DNA of 64,000 nt from Acidimicrobiia bacterium (GTDB lineage Bacteria; Actinomycetota; Acidimicrobiia; Acidimicrobiales; Poriferisodalaceae): NCBI GenBank assembly GCA_022820505.1, contig JAJEFK010000002.1, positions 120,059-184,058 on the forward strand, in the 5' to 3' direction. Shown here in pieces: positions 10,205 through 19,047 of this stretch. Both the position numbers and the translations under genes were made by a program. The notes below the pieces were generated by a model. It ran no database searches. It was not told the origin of the DNA and saw only the letters and a program-made list of their open reading frames with translations. Each line of letters starts with the position of its first letter. The first letter of the stretch is position 1.

Positions 10205-11267
10205 TCGTGAGCTTGACGGCCGCTTCCAGCTTTGCCGCAGCACGTCCGTCAGCCACGGCGTCACGCGCCATCTCGAAGCCGTCGGCGAAGTCCTCCGCCA
10301 ACCCCGCCACGACCAATCCCGCGCCGGCATTCAGTTCCACGATCTGGGCTCGGGGCCCGGTCTCGTCTCCGGAGACGATCGCGTGCAGGATTTCCGCATT
10401 GCGTTGCGGGCTTCCGCCCCACAGCTCCGCTCGATTGACGCGCTCCAGCCCGATCGACGTGGGATCGAACTGGTACTCATTCACGATCTCGCCATCGCGC
10501 ACTTCGTAGATGCGCGTCAGATCGGTCAGCGTGATCTCATCCAGCCGGTCGGCACCGTGCACGACCAGTGACCGTTCCGAGCCGCGCGCCGCTAGCACAC
10601 CGGCGACCCGTGGCGCCATGACCGGGTCGCTCACGCCCAGCACCTGCCGTTTCACGCGCGCCGGATTGGACAGCGGCCCGAGAAAATTGAACGTCGTGGG
10701 CACGCCGAGCTCGCTGCGCACCGGTCCCGCAAAGCGCATCGCCGGATGGAATTTCTTGGCGAACGCGAACCCCAAGCCGATGTCCGCAATGCACCGCTCT
10801 ACCTCCGGTCCGTCGAGGTCGATCACCAGGCCGAGTGCTCCGAGGGTGTCGAACGAACCTGACGAGGAAGTGGCTGCGACGGATCCGTGTTTGCAGATCA
10901 CGGCGCCGGCTGCCGCGGCCACGAAGGCTGCCATGGTGGACACGCTGAGCGCGTGCCGCTGCCGAACCGGAGCACCGCCGCTGCCCACGATGTCGATGGC
11001 GCCATCGGGAGCCTTCAGAGGAACTGCTGCATCGTGCATGGCGTCCACGAGGCCCGTGAGCTCAGGGACCGAACCGCCCTTCATGCCCAGGGCAATGATG
11101 AAGCCGGCCAGCTGGGCGTCAGTCGCGCGTTCGCTGAGGATGCTGCCCAGCGCCGCCCGGGCCACCTCCGGGCTCAGGTCGATGCCCGCGACCAGATCCG
11201 TGAGGACCGATTTCCATCCGCCGTAGTGCTCAAGGGGATGAGCCTCGTCAGGATCAGAGCTGCCCAT
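10176..11267 (-). CDS. trpD: Anthranilate phosphoribosyltransferase-family protein (TrpD-like, variant motifs)
   Basis: 363 aa; AFVAAAAGAVICKHG, NFLGPLSNPARVKRQVLGV, VVHGADRLDEITL; the canonical GTGGD and KHGNR are altered to GSGGA and KHGSV. Confidence 0.8.
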   Translation of the reverse strand: MGSSDPDEAHPLEHYGGWKSVLTDLVAGIDLSPEVARAALGSILSERATDAQLAGFIIALGMKGGSVPELTGLVDAMHDAAVPLKAPDGAIDIVGSGGAPVRQRHALSVSTMAAFVAAAAGAVICKHGSVAATSSSGSFDTLGALGLVIDLDGPEVERCIADIGLGFAFAKKFHPAMRFAGPVRSELGVPTTFNFLGPLSNPARVKRQVLGVSDPVMAPRVAGVLAARGSERSLVVHGADRLDEITLTDLTRIYEVRDGEIVNEYQFDPTSIGLERVNRAELWGGSPQRNAEILHAIVSGDETGPRAQIVELNAGAGLVVAGLAEDFADGFEMARDAVADGRAAAKLEAAVKLTNELAAGSAS

Positions 11268-11659
11268 CAGTTCGATGCGGCAGCCGCCTGAGCATTGCGG
11301 GCGCGTGCAGCTGCGCGGCGGCGACGCCGGATGATGCGCACACGCTCGGCCGCGGTCTGCCCACCCCAAACGCCTTCCTTCTCCCGCACTGCGATGGCGT
11401 ATTCCAAGCACTCGCCAGACACGGCACACGCTGCGCAAACCGCTTTCGCCTCGAATGCGGCCTCGTCATCGCCGTCGCTGTCGGGCGGGTAGAAGATCTC
11501 GGCTTCCAGACCCCGGCACGCCGCATGACGCTGCCAGGCGAGCAGATCCGTGGAGAGCCCACCGTGCTGGTCCATGACAACTCGGATGGGGTCAGGAGCG
11601 GCTGAACGTGGGCTCGCGGTCCGCGTGGCGGAGGGGGCCGGTGCTGTGACAGGAGGCAT
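11267..11659 (-). CDS. WhiB-family iron-sulfur transcriptional regulator
   Basis: WQRHAACRG...FYPPD...AKAVCAACAVSGECLEYAIAVREKEGVWGGQTAAERVRI: four Cys (C..CxxCxxxxxC) and the GVWGG turn. True start may be ATG 11575 (MDQHGGLSTD). Confidence 0.93.
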   Translation of the reverse strand: MPPVTAPAPSATRTASPRSAAPDPIRVVMDQHGGLSTDLLAWQRHAACRGLEAEIFYPPDSDGDDEAAFEAKAVCAACAVSGECLEYAIAVREKEGVWGGQTAAERVRIIRRRRRAAARARNAQAAAASN

Positions 11660-11669
11660 CTGACGCGCA

Positions 11670-11697
11670 ATCTTGCCGATGCGCTGGTGTTTGTCAA
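11670..11697 (-). promoter_or_regulatory. Putative sigma70-type promoter for whiB-trpD
   Basis: Minus strand: TTGACA (11697-11692), 16-nt spacer, CAAGAT (11675-11670). Confidence 0.5.
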
Positions 11698-11727
11698 GAC
11701 CTTATTGAGCGTTCAGTATGGAGCGTC

Positions 11728-12168
11728 ATGCGCAGCTTGTTGCAAGTGTTCGGTCGAACCGTCGAACGGCGGGCGGTCATCGGCGGCGCGCTGGTGTCCA
11801 CCGGAACCGCGCTAGTGGTGGGTGTCGTGGCCGGGAGCTGGGTGGCGGAGCGAACTGCAGCGGCGTACGCCGTCAACGGCCTGCTGTTCGCGGGAATGAT
11901 CGCCGGAGGCGCTGTTGCTGCAGCCCGGGCAACGAACCACCAGCTGCTGTCTGCAGTCCTCAGTTCGGGCCCGGTGATGGTCCTCGCCGTAGTGGTGCAG
12001 TTGATCCGCCGATTCGGCTCCGGCGACGCGGTGGCACCTCTCGGCCTCCCGCTGGTGATGATGCTGGCAGCGTCGCTGGCCACGCTGGGCGGCATCTTGG
12101 CCGGTATCGCCCAGCGGCGGCGACGGTCGCTCCTGGATGTCGACAAGCCGCGTCGCCGCCAGCGCTGA
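11728..12168 (+). CDS. Hypothetical multi-pass membrane protein
   Basis: 146 aa with about four hydrophobic segments (ALVSTGTALVVGVVAG, GLLFAGMIAGGAVA, VMVLAVVVQLI, LPLVMMLAASLATLGGILAGI). Confidence 0.7.
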   Translation: MRSLLQVFGRTVERRAVIGGALVSTGTALVVGVVAGSWVAERTAAAYAVNGLLFAGMIAGGAVAAARATNHQLLSAVLSSGPVMVLAVVVQLIRRFGSGDAVAPLGLPLVMMLAASLATLGGILAGIAQRRRRSLLDVDKPRRRQR

Positions 12169-12180
12169 GCGCGCGTTCCG

Positions 12181-12267
12181 CGGCTTCGCCTGTTGCTTCC
12201 CGCTCTTGTTCCCCATTCTGATGCGATTGGGCTCACGGGCCGCTCGGGCCACGGCTGCGCCTCTGGG
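12181..12267 (+). repeat. Dispersed intergenic repeat, copy B (internally variant)
   Basis: CGGCTTCGCCTGTTGCTTCCCGCTCTTGTTCCCCATTCTGATGCGATTGGGCTCACGGGCCGCTCGGGCCACGGCTGCGCCTCTGGG. Confidence 0.8.
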
Positions 12268-12284
12268 TAGCATTCGAGCCTGCG

Positions 12285-12670
<386 letters not shown>

Positions 12671-12682
12671 CGCTGCTGCCGC

Positions 12683-13303
12683 CTACGCTGCTGTCGATTC
12701 CGTACCTCGGTCGCCGAGGTGGGACGTGTCGTTGTAGGACGTGAGTCGTGGCACAGATCCCCGAAAACCGATGGTGCTGATCTGCGCTTGTGACACGTGC
12801 AGGTGCCACGAGATCTCATCGGAGGTTCCCAGTGCCCATCTGACTGCCGATTTGATCGGTGAGACATGGGTGAAAATGGCGATATTCCGACCCGCCGCCA
12901 CAGCGGTCAGTTCATTGCACGCTGCGTCGACACGGTCGTTGAGCTGTGCCAGCGATTCGCCTCCGGGCGGTGCGAAGCCGGTGTCAGCACGCCAGCGCTG
13001 CCAGTCAGACGTTCGCACTTCCGAGATGGGGATCCCGTCCCATTCGCCGTAGTCGAGTTCGGCCCAGCGTTCGTCGATGGCGATCTCCAGCCCAGTCAGC
13101 TCTGCGGTGGCCTGTGCGGTCTGGCGTGCTCGCAACAGCGGTGATGAGATGACCCGATCCGGACGCTGATCGGCTCGGGCCAGTGCTGCGGCGATCTGAT
13201 TCGCTTGCTGCACGCCTACTTCGTCGAGCTCGTTGTCGACGCGTCCTTGCAACAAGCCCGCCGCGTTGGCACTCGTGCGCCCGTGGCGTACGAGGATCAG
13301 CAT
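12683..13303 (-). CDS. Histidine phosphatase / phosphoglycerate mutase-family protein
   Basis: MLILVRHGRTSANAAGLLQGRVDNELDEVG, ISSPLLRARQTAQ, ELDYGEWDG, FTHVSPIKSAVRWALG. Confidence 0.9.
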   Translation of the reverse strand: MLILVRHGRTSANAAGLLQGRVDNELDEVGVQQANQIAAALARADQRPDRVISSPLLRARQTAQATAELTGLEIAIDERWAELDYGEWDGIPISEVRTSDWQRWRADTGFAPPGGESLAQLNDRVDAACNELTAVAAGRNIAIFTHVSPIKSAVRWALGTSDEISWHLHVSQAQISTIGFRGSVPRLTSYNDTSHLGDRGTESTAA

Positions 13304-13334
13304 GGGCGCCCGTGGCTTACGAGGATCAGCATGG
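13277..13334. repeat. 29-bp tandem duplication spanning the histidine-phosphatase start codon
   Basis: gcgcccgtggcgtacgaggatcagcatgg (13277-13305) followed directly by gcgcccgtggcttacgaggatcagcatgg (13306-13334), one mismatch. Confidence 0.95.
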
Positions 13335-13354
13335 TCGGTGGTGGCTCATGGGGC

Positions 13355-13879
13355 TCATGAAGAAGCGTCTCCGCCTGCTCTGCGCCGGTACTGCGGCCCC
13401 GCACGGTAGGCCAAGCGGCCTGTTCGCACGAAATCAGCTCGCGCCGTCGAGTGGTGCGCTATGCCCGAGGAGCGCCAGACCCACCAGCAGCCAAGCAGAC
13501 CTGCCAGTTCCATGGCGCAGATCAGCCAGATGCCCCGGGTGGCCAGCGGAAGCGCTGCTTCGGCGGCATCGCCGCCGAAGGGCCACCAAAACAGCGCCGG
13601 CTGCGTCCATGCACCGTCGAACACTTGGTGCCAGAAAACGCCGATCGGCAACGCCAGCCACCTGCGCCGCGCCCGCCGGCGCCCGACGGTCAGCAGCATC
13701 ACTGCAACGAGGCCGCACACCGGCAACGCCAGCGAGTGAGCCAGCGGTGCCCCGCCAGTTGCGGCATGCAGCACGTCGGGCAGGAGGGCTCCCGCCACGA
13801 TGAGCCGATGATCGATCGCGGGATCTCCGAAGCACCAGCGCATCGCCACGAGCGAGGTCGCCACAAACCACAGCAGCAT
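13355..13879 (-). CDS. Hypothetical membrane protein (membrane-bound hydrolase-like)
   Basis: Hydrophobic 174 aa with FGDPAIDHRLIVAGALLPDVLH, ALPIGVFWHQVFDGAW. Confidence 0.65.
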   Translation of the reverse strand: MLLWFVATSLVAMRWCFGDPAIDHRLIVAGALLPDVLHAATGGAPLAHSLALPVCGLVAVMLLTVGRRRARRRWLALPIGVFWHQVFDGAWTQPALFWWPFGGDAAEAALPLATRGIWLICAMELAGLLGCWWVWRSSGIAHHSTARADFVRTGRLAYRAGPQYRRRAGGDASS

Positions 13880-13921
13880 CAGCCCGGCCCCCTGCGCCAG
13901 CGCACCGGCGGATCCAACAGA

Positions 13922-14700
13922 TCAGCGCACGAGCAGTGCCCCGCAATGGGGGCACTCGGCAAGTTCGTCGGGATCGAGGTTGGTGATGCGTTCGTAGTCG
14001 ACCGAGGGAATCTCGAGATGGCACGCGCTGCAGGCGAGGCCGATGAGCCGGCCGAGCACGGGCGTGCCCCGGGCAGCAGCCCGGCGGTCTTCGTAGATCG
14101 ACACCAACGCAGAGTCGGCTGAGGCAACGAGCGCCGCCCGCTCGTCGAGCACCTCGTCACGTTCGCCGCCCGCCTCGCTTTCAGCTGCCCCGATTGCGGC
14201 GTCCACGGTGGCCATCCGCTCGGTCGCCTCCGATTGGCGCTGCGCGAGGTCGGCCCGGGCGTCAGTGAGCGGCTCCAGTTCCTCCATCAGCTCGAGGATC
14301 TGATCCTCGATGTCGGTTTGGTGCCGCCCGAGAGCGTCTGCCTCGGCCGTGAGCGCTTCGGCTTCCTTGGGCGACGTCAGGTGGCTGCCGTACAGCCGCT
14401 CGGAATTGTGGGCGCGCTTGGCCTCGATGCGTGCAACTTCGTCTTCATGCCTGCGCTGCTGGCGCTCCAGATCTGCGATCTGCGCGTCGAGCACTCTGGC
14501 TTCGGATGCCAGCACGCCGAGTTGGGCCTCGATATCAGCCCGGATCTCGCGTTCGGGCAGGTTGCGGACGTGATGGACGATCTGGTCCAGCCGCACGTCG
14601 AGGTCGCCGATCTGGGCAAGAACTTCGAGCGGGCTCGGCCCGGGAACCTCATCGCCGGAAACGAGGCCAGGCGCAGAAGCACCGGATTCGGGCGTCATTG
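13922..14700 (-). CDS. Coiled-coil zinc-ribbon protein (DUF164 / zf-RING_7-like)
   Basis: ATG at 14700; long coiled-coil followed by GLACSACHLEIPSVDYERITNLDPDELAECPHCGALLVR (C4 ribbon). Confidence 0.87.
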
Positions 14701-14732
14701 CTGTCTGTCCGTCGAGTGAACGTGCATCGGGC

Positions 14733-17012
14733 TCAGGTGTGGTCCTCGTCAGTGCTGTCCGCGCCGCTGTCGGCACCGGCCTCATCCGTATTGTCGGGTG
14801 GCAGGGGCTCGTCAGTATCGCCCACAGGTTCGGTTGCCCGCGCCCCGAGCTCGGCAGCGATCTGGGTGCAGCGGAGCCACTCGAACCTTGACTCGCCGCC
14901 GGCGTCGGGGACGGCAACCTTGCACAGCGCATCTGGCAGGGGCTCGAACTCGTTGTCATCGGTCGGGCGGACCATGCTGCATGGCAGGCTGAACTCCAGC
15001 GGGGGCTCCGACGGCGACACGGCAATTGCGACCGAGCAGGTATCCCCCGACAGAAACAGGTATTGGCTGGCCCGTGGCGGCGGCGGCGCGGGTGCGAACC
15101 CTCGCAATGGCACATCGGCCAGCGCCCGCTCCATGTAGGCAGACCAGATGCGCGCCGGTATCCAGCCGCCAGTGGCCCGCCGTTCCTGGATTTCGCCCAT
15201 CGGCACTTGCTCGTCTGGGTGGCCCATCCACACGGCGGTCGACATGTGCGGCGTGAAGCCCACGAACCAGGCGTCGTGGAATGACTGGGTCGTTCCGGTC
15301 TTGCCTGCCGAGACCTGACCGCTCTGCAGCGCCGAACGCGTGCCGGTTCCGGACCGCACGTTCTCCTCCAGAACCGATGTCACCCAGTCGGCTGTCGTTT
15401 GCGACACCACTCGTCGGCCGTGTGGCACATGTTCGTAGAGCACCTCGCCGAAGTTGTTCTCGATGCGGGTCACATAGAACGGCTCCATCCGCACGCCGCC
15501 GTTGGCGAAGGTGCCGTACGCCACAGCCTGCTCGAGCGGGGTGATCTCCTGCGCTCCCAGCGAGATGGACGGGTACGGCAGATAGCTGTCTGCGTCGGAT
15601 CGGCCGACCAGCCGGTTCGCCATCCCGACCACCTCGTCCAGACCGGTGATCAATCCCAACCGGACAAACGCGCAGTTCGAACTGGCGGTGGCCTGTTCCT
15701 CCAGCGTGGCCACCCGGCCCGGGTTGTTGGCAAAGTTGCTCACCTCGTAATCGTCGAGCGGTGGATTGGGGAACACGCACGGGCCCTGTCCGCTGACGGT
15801 GTCGAACGGGTACAGACCAGCGCGTTCGATCGCTGCAGCGAGCACATACGTCTTGAACGACGACCCTGGCTGGCGCCGTCCCTGGGTAGCGAGGTTGAAC
15901 TCGGAATCGCTGAAGGCAGGGCCGCCGATGAACGCATGCACTGCTCCGGTCGCCGGATCCACGCTGACGATGGACACCTCGAACTCGCCTGTGCCTTCCG
16001 GCAGGACTTCTGCCACCGATGTGCGCATGGCCCGCTGCAATTCGGGACGCAGCGTTGTCCATACCCGCAGACCTCCGCCGAACACCTGGCTGAAGCGAGC
16101 CTGATAGGTGTCGCCGAGCGCCGGGTTTGCCAGCAGTGACCGCCGCACCTCGACCAGGAAGTAGTCGCGCCGGAGCGCAACGTCGGTGCGGCGCGGTGAC
16201 AGGTTGCGGCTCGGCAGCGGTCTCCGCTCGAAGGCATCCCGCTGAGTCTCGGTGATGATCCCCGCGTCGACGGCCTGCTGCAGCGACCTGCTGCGGCGTC
16301 GCGTCATGGTGTCGATGTTCTGGTCGAACCCGTCAAACAAACCGGGACTGCGAATCAGGCTCGCGAGAAAAGCTGCATCGCCGACGTCGAGCGCCGAGAC
16401 GTCCTTGCCGAAGTAGGTTTCGGCCCCGGCCTGCAAGCCGTACGCCCCGTTCCCGAGATACACCTCGTTGACGTAGAACTCGAGGATCTCCTCCTTGGTG
16501 AAGTCCTCCTCGAGTCGGGCGGCGATGACCGCTTCGCGGATCTTGCGGTTGAAGCTGCGCTCGCTGCCCACCACACGCAGTTTCACAATCTGCTGGGTGA
16601 TCGTGGAGCCGCCCGAGGCAATCCCGCCAGCGGACACGTTCGAGACCAAGGCGCGTGCCGTCGCCCGCAGATCCACACCGTTGTGAAGCCAGAACTTGCT
16701 GTCCTCCACCGCCACGATCGTGGCAACCACGTCATCGGGCACCTGGTCCAGCGTGATGATCTCGCGGTCGACGTCGTTCACCAGGATGCCGATCGGATTG
16801 CCGTCGGAGTCGAACACCTGGGTGCGCTGGGCGCCGGGACGCAGATCGATGGTGATGTGATCTCGGTCTCGTTCGACCGCATCGAGCGTGCGCGCTGCGT
16901 GCGGTGCCGAGGCGCGGGCACCGATCGTCACGACGGCTGCGCAGACCGCGATCATCACGGCCAGCAGGGGCAGCCGGGCGAGCCGGCGGGCGAGGTCCAC
17001 GTTGAACTGCAA
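14733..17012 (-). CDS. Class A penicillin-binding protein (transglycosylase/transpeptidase)
   Basis: 759 aa; AIVAVEDSKFWLHNGVDLRATARAL, GGSTITQQIVKL, RKIREAVIAARLE, GSSFKTYVLAAAIE, AGKTGTTQSFHDAWFVGFTP. Confidence 0.95.
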   Translation of the reverse strand: MQFNVDLARRLARLPLLAVMIAVCAAVVTIGARASAPHAARTLDAVERDRDHITIDLRPGAQRTQVFDSDGNPIGILVNDVDREIITLDQVPDDVVATIVAVEDSKFWLHNGVDLRATARALVSNVSAGGIASGGSTITQQIVKLRVVGSERSFNRKIREAVIAARLEEDFTKEEILEFYVNEVYLGNGAYGLQAGAETYFGKDVSALDVGDAAFLASLIRSPGLFDGFDQNIDTMTRRRSRSLQQAVDAGIITETQRDAFERRPLPSRNLSPRRTDVALRRDYFLVEVRRSLLANPALGDTYQARFSQVFGGGLRVWTTLRPELQRAMRTSVAEVLPEGTGEFEVSIVSVDPATGAVHAFIGGPAFSDSEFNLATQGRRQPGSSFKTYVLAAAIERAGLYPFDTVSGQGPCVFPNPPLDDYEVSNFANNPGRVATLEEQATASSNCAFVRLGLITGLDEVVGMANRLVGRSDADSYLPYPSISLGAQEITPLEQAVAYGTFANGGVRMEPFYVTRIENNFGEVLYEHVPHGRRVVSQTTADWVTSVLEENVRSGTGTRSALQSGQVSAGKTGTTQSFHDAWFVGFTPHMSTAVWMGHPDEQVPMGEIQERRATGGWIPARIWSAYMERALADVPLRGFAPAPPPPRASQYLFLSGDTCSVAIAVSPSEPPLEFSLPCSMVRPTDDNEFEPLPDALCKVAVPDAGGESRFEWLRCTQIAAELGARATEPVGDTDEPLPPDNTDEAGADSGADSTDEDHT

Positions 17013-17089
17013 GGTACCGGGCAGAGCCGTGTGCCTATGTGCGCCCGCTATGACATCTGTGACATACCGCTCGGGGTCACACTGGTGGC

Positions 17090-17770
17090 GTGAGCGCGGA
17101 TGTGACGGACCTTGATGCGCGCTGCGTTTGGCTCATCGATGGGGGTCCTGTGGCGCCTCGACGGCTCCCGCCCGGCGAGCCTTCGTGCGTCATCGCGGTG
17201 GATCGTGGTTTGGCGTACACGCTGCGGTTGGGGCTGCGGCCGCACGTTGTGGTCGGCGACCTCGACTCCGTTGACGCTGCGATGCTCGAGCGGACACGCG
17301 GGCAGTGGCCCGATCTGATGATCCGGCGACACGATCGACACAAAGCGCACAGCGATCTGGACTTGGCGCTGAGCTTCGCCTGGGGGCTGGACCCTGCCGA
17401 GATTGCGTTGGCCAGCGGTGGCGGCGGCCGGCTCGACCACATGATGATCTCGGTGACGATGCTGGCACGGCCCCGGTATGCCGCGCTGCCGCTCACTGCC
17501 TACATCGGTGCGAGCGTCGTCCAGGCGGCAACGTCGGACATGAACATGCGATTGTCAGCCGACGACGGAAACCTGCTGACGCTGATGGCAGTGGGCGGCA
17601 CCGCGAGCCTGCACACGAGTGGGCTTCGCTGGAACTTGACAGGTGCGACGCCGCTGGCCAGCGCGGCATCGCTCGGCCTGAGCAACGAACTCACCGAACC
17701 CGAGGCTCATGTCAGGGTCCAATCGGGCACCGTGCTGGCGATGCAGACACATGGCAAGCCGCTTCCGTAG
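17090..17770 (+). CDS. thiN: Thiamine pyrophosphokinase family protein
   Basis: GTG start; VIAVDRGLAYTLRLGLRPHVVVGDLDSVD, RHDRHKAHSDLDLALSFA, ASGGGGRLDHMMISV. Confidence 0.87.
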   Translation: MSADVTDLDARCVWLIDGGPVAPRRLPPGEPSCVIAVDRGLAYTLRLGLRPHVVVGDLDSVDAAMLERTRGQWPDLMIRRHDRHKAHSDLDLALSFAWGLDPAEIALASGGGGRLDHMMISVTMLARPRYAALPLTAYIGASVVQAATSDMNMRLSADDGNLLTLMAVGGTASLHTSGLRWNLTGATPLASAASLGLSNELTEPEAHVRVQSGTVLAMQTHGKPLP

Positions 17771-17780
17771 CGATGTGCGC

Positions 17781-18998
17781 ATGCTCGTGAATCGCCTGAT
17801 CGCGCTGCCGCTTGCCGCTGTCGTGTGCGCGATTGCCCTCATGGCAGCCGGGTGCGCCGAGACCGGGCAGGGATCTGCCGCGGTACGCGTTCTGACTCAT
17901 CGTGACTTTCACCTGCCTGCCGAAGCGCTGGAAGCCTTCACCGAGGAGACGGGCATCGAGATTGTGGTGTACCGGGAGGACACACCCGACGACGTGATCG
18001 ATCTGCTCGAACGCAGCCGAGCCCATCCGGTCGCAGACGTGGTTGTCGGCGTCGACACGTTGGACCTTCAACACGTCATCGACAGCGGGCTCACTCAGCC
18101 CTATGTGCCGCTGGCGCCCGGTCCGCTGGTCGAGGATCTGGCGGTGGGCGATCATGCGATGACGCCCATCAGCTACATCGACGCCTGTCTGAACTACCTG
18201 CCCTCGTTCTACGTCGTGCCCGAACGGCGCATCGATGAGCTGCCGGACGCTGAGCTCTTGCCGCCGCCGGTCCCTGGCGGTTTGGATGCGCTCTGGGATC
18301 CGGCTCATGCGGGCAGCGCAGTGATCCCGGATGCTGCAACGAGCAGGATGGGCGTGTATTTGCTGGTGGCGCTCGAGCGGCTGCATCCCGAGCGCGATGA
18401 CGAGGAAACGACGCCGTGGCCCCAGGTTCTCGACCAGATGCTGAGGTGGGACGTCGAGCTTGCCCCCAGCTGGGAGCTCGCCACGTTCGAGCGTTTTGCC
18501 GGCGGGGAGCCGCCCGCTGAGCGACCGATCAGCCAGGACGAGCCTGATCCGGTGACGCTTGAATCGCTGCGCGGGCGATTGCCGATGACCTGGGGCACGA
18601 CGGGACTGCCGTCGGTGTACGCCCAGTACCAGCCAGGGCTGCCACCGTCACTGGACATAGCGGTCGTAACCGATGACTGCGTCCGGATCGGCTTCTATGC
18701 CGGGGTGGTCGCGGGAGCGCAGAACGCTTCTCTCGGGGGTCGGCTCATCGACGCTATGGGTGAGCCCCTGTTCCAATTCGGCGTCGCCGACCGCTTCGGT
18801 TCGAGACCGGCCCGCAGCGACATTGTCAGCACGCCCGAGTGGAACGAGTTCGGGGTGACGGTGCACCCGTACCGGCCCGATCCCGCCTATGTCGGTGCTC
18901 ACTGGAAGGAGTGGCAGCTCACCTGGAGCCAGGTGGTCCGCAACTTCGAGACCGGCCCCCCGCCCCCTGAACCCGAAGTGACCGTCACCCTCCCCTAG
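17781..18998 (+). CDS. Thiamine ABC transporter substrate-binding lipoprotein (ThiB-like)
   Basis: Lipobox LMAAGCAETG; VRVLTHRDFHLPAEALEAFTEETGIEIVVYREDTPDDVIDLL, ADVVVGVDTLDLQHVIDSGLTQPY, PDAATSRMGVYLLV; next to thiN. Confidence 0.82.
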   Translation: MLVNRLIALPLAAVVCAIALMAAGCAETGQGSAAVRVLTHRDFHLPAEALEAFTEETGIEIVVYREDTPDDVIDLLERSRAHPVADVVVGVDTLDLQHVIDSGLTQPYVPLAPGPLVEDLAVGDHAMTPISYIDACLNYLPSFYVVPERRIDELPDAELLPPPVPGGLDALWDPAHAGSAVIPDAATSRMGVYLLVALERLHPERDDEETTPWPQVLDQMLRWDVELAPSWELATFERFAGGEPPAERPISQDEPDPVTLESLRGRLPMTWGTTGLPSVYAQYQPGLPPSLDIAVVTDDCVRIGFYAGVVAGAQNASLGGRLIDAMGEPLFQFGVADRFGSRPARSDIVSTPEWNEFGVTVHPYRPDPAYVGAHWKEWQLTWSQVVRNFETGPPPPEPEVTVTLP

Positions 18999-19047
18999 CG
19001 CCCGCCGTCACACTGCTCGGCCTAGCGGCCCTGTCTCATTTGTCGGC

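Noticed and set aside
17013-17089. Possible riboswitch before thiN
   Set aside because: The 77-nt gap lacks the CUGAGA and GGAUAAUACCAGC-type elements.
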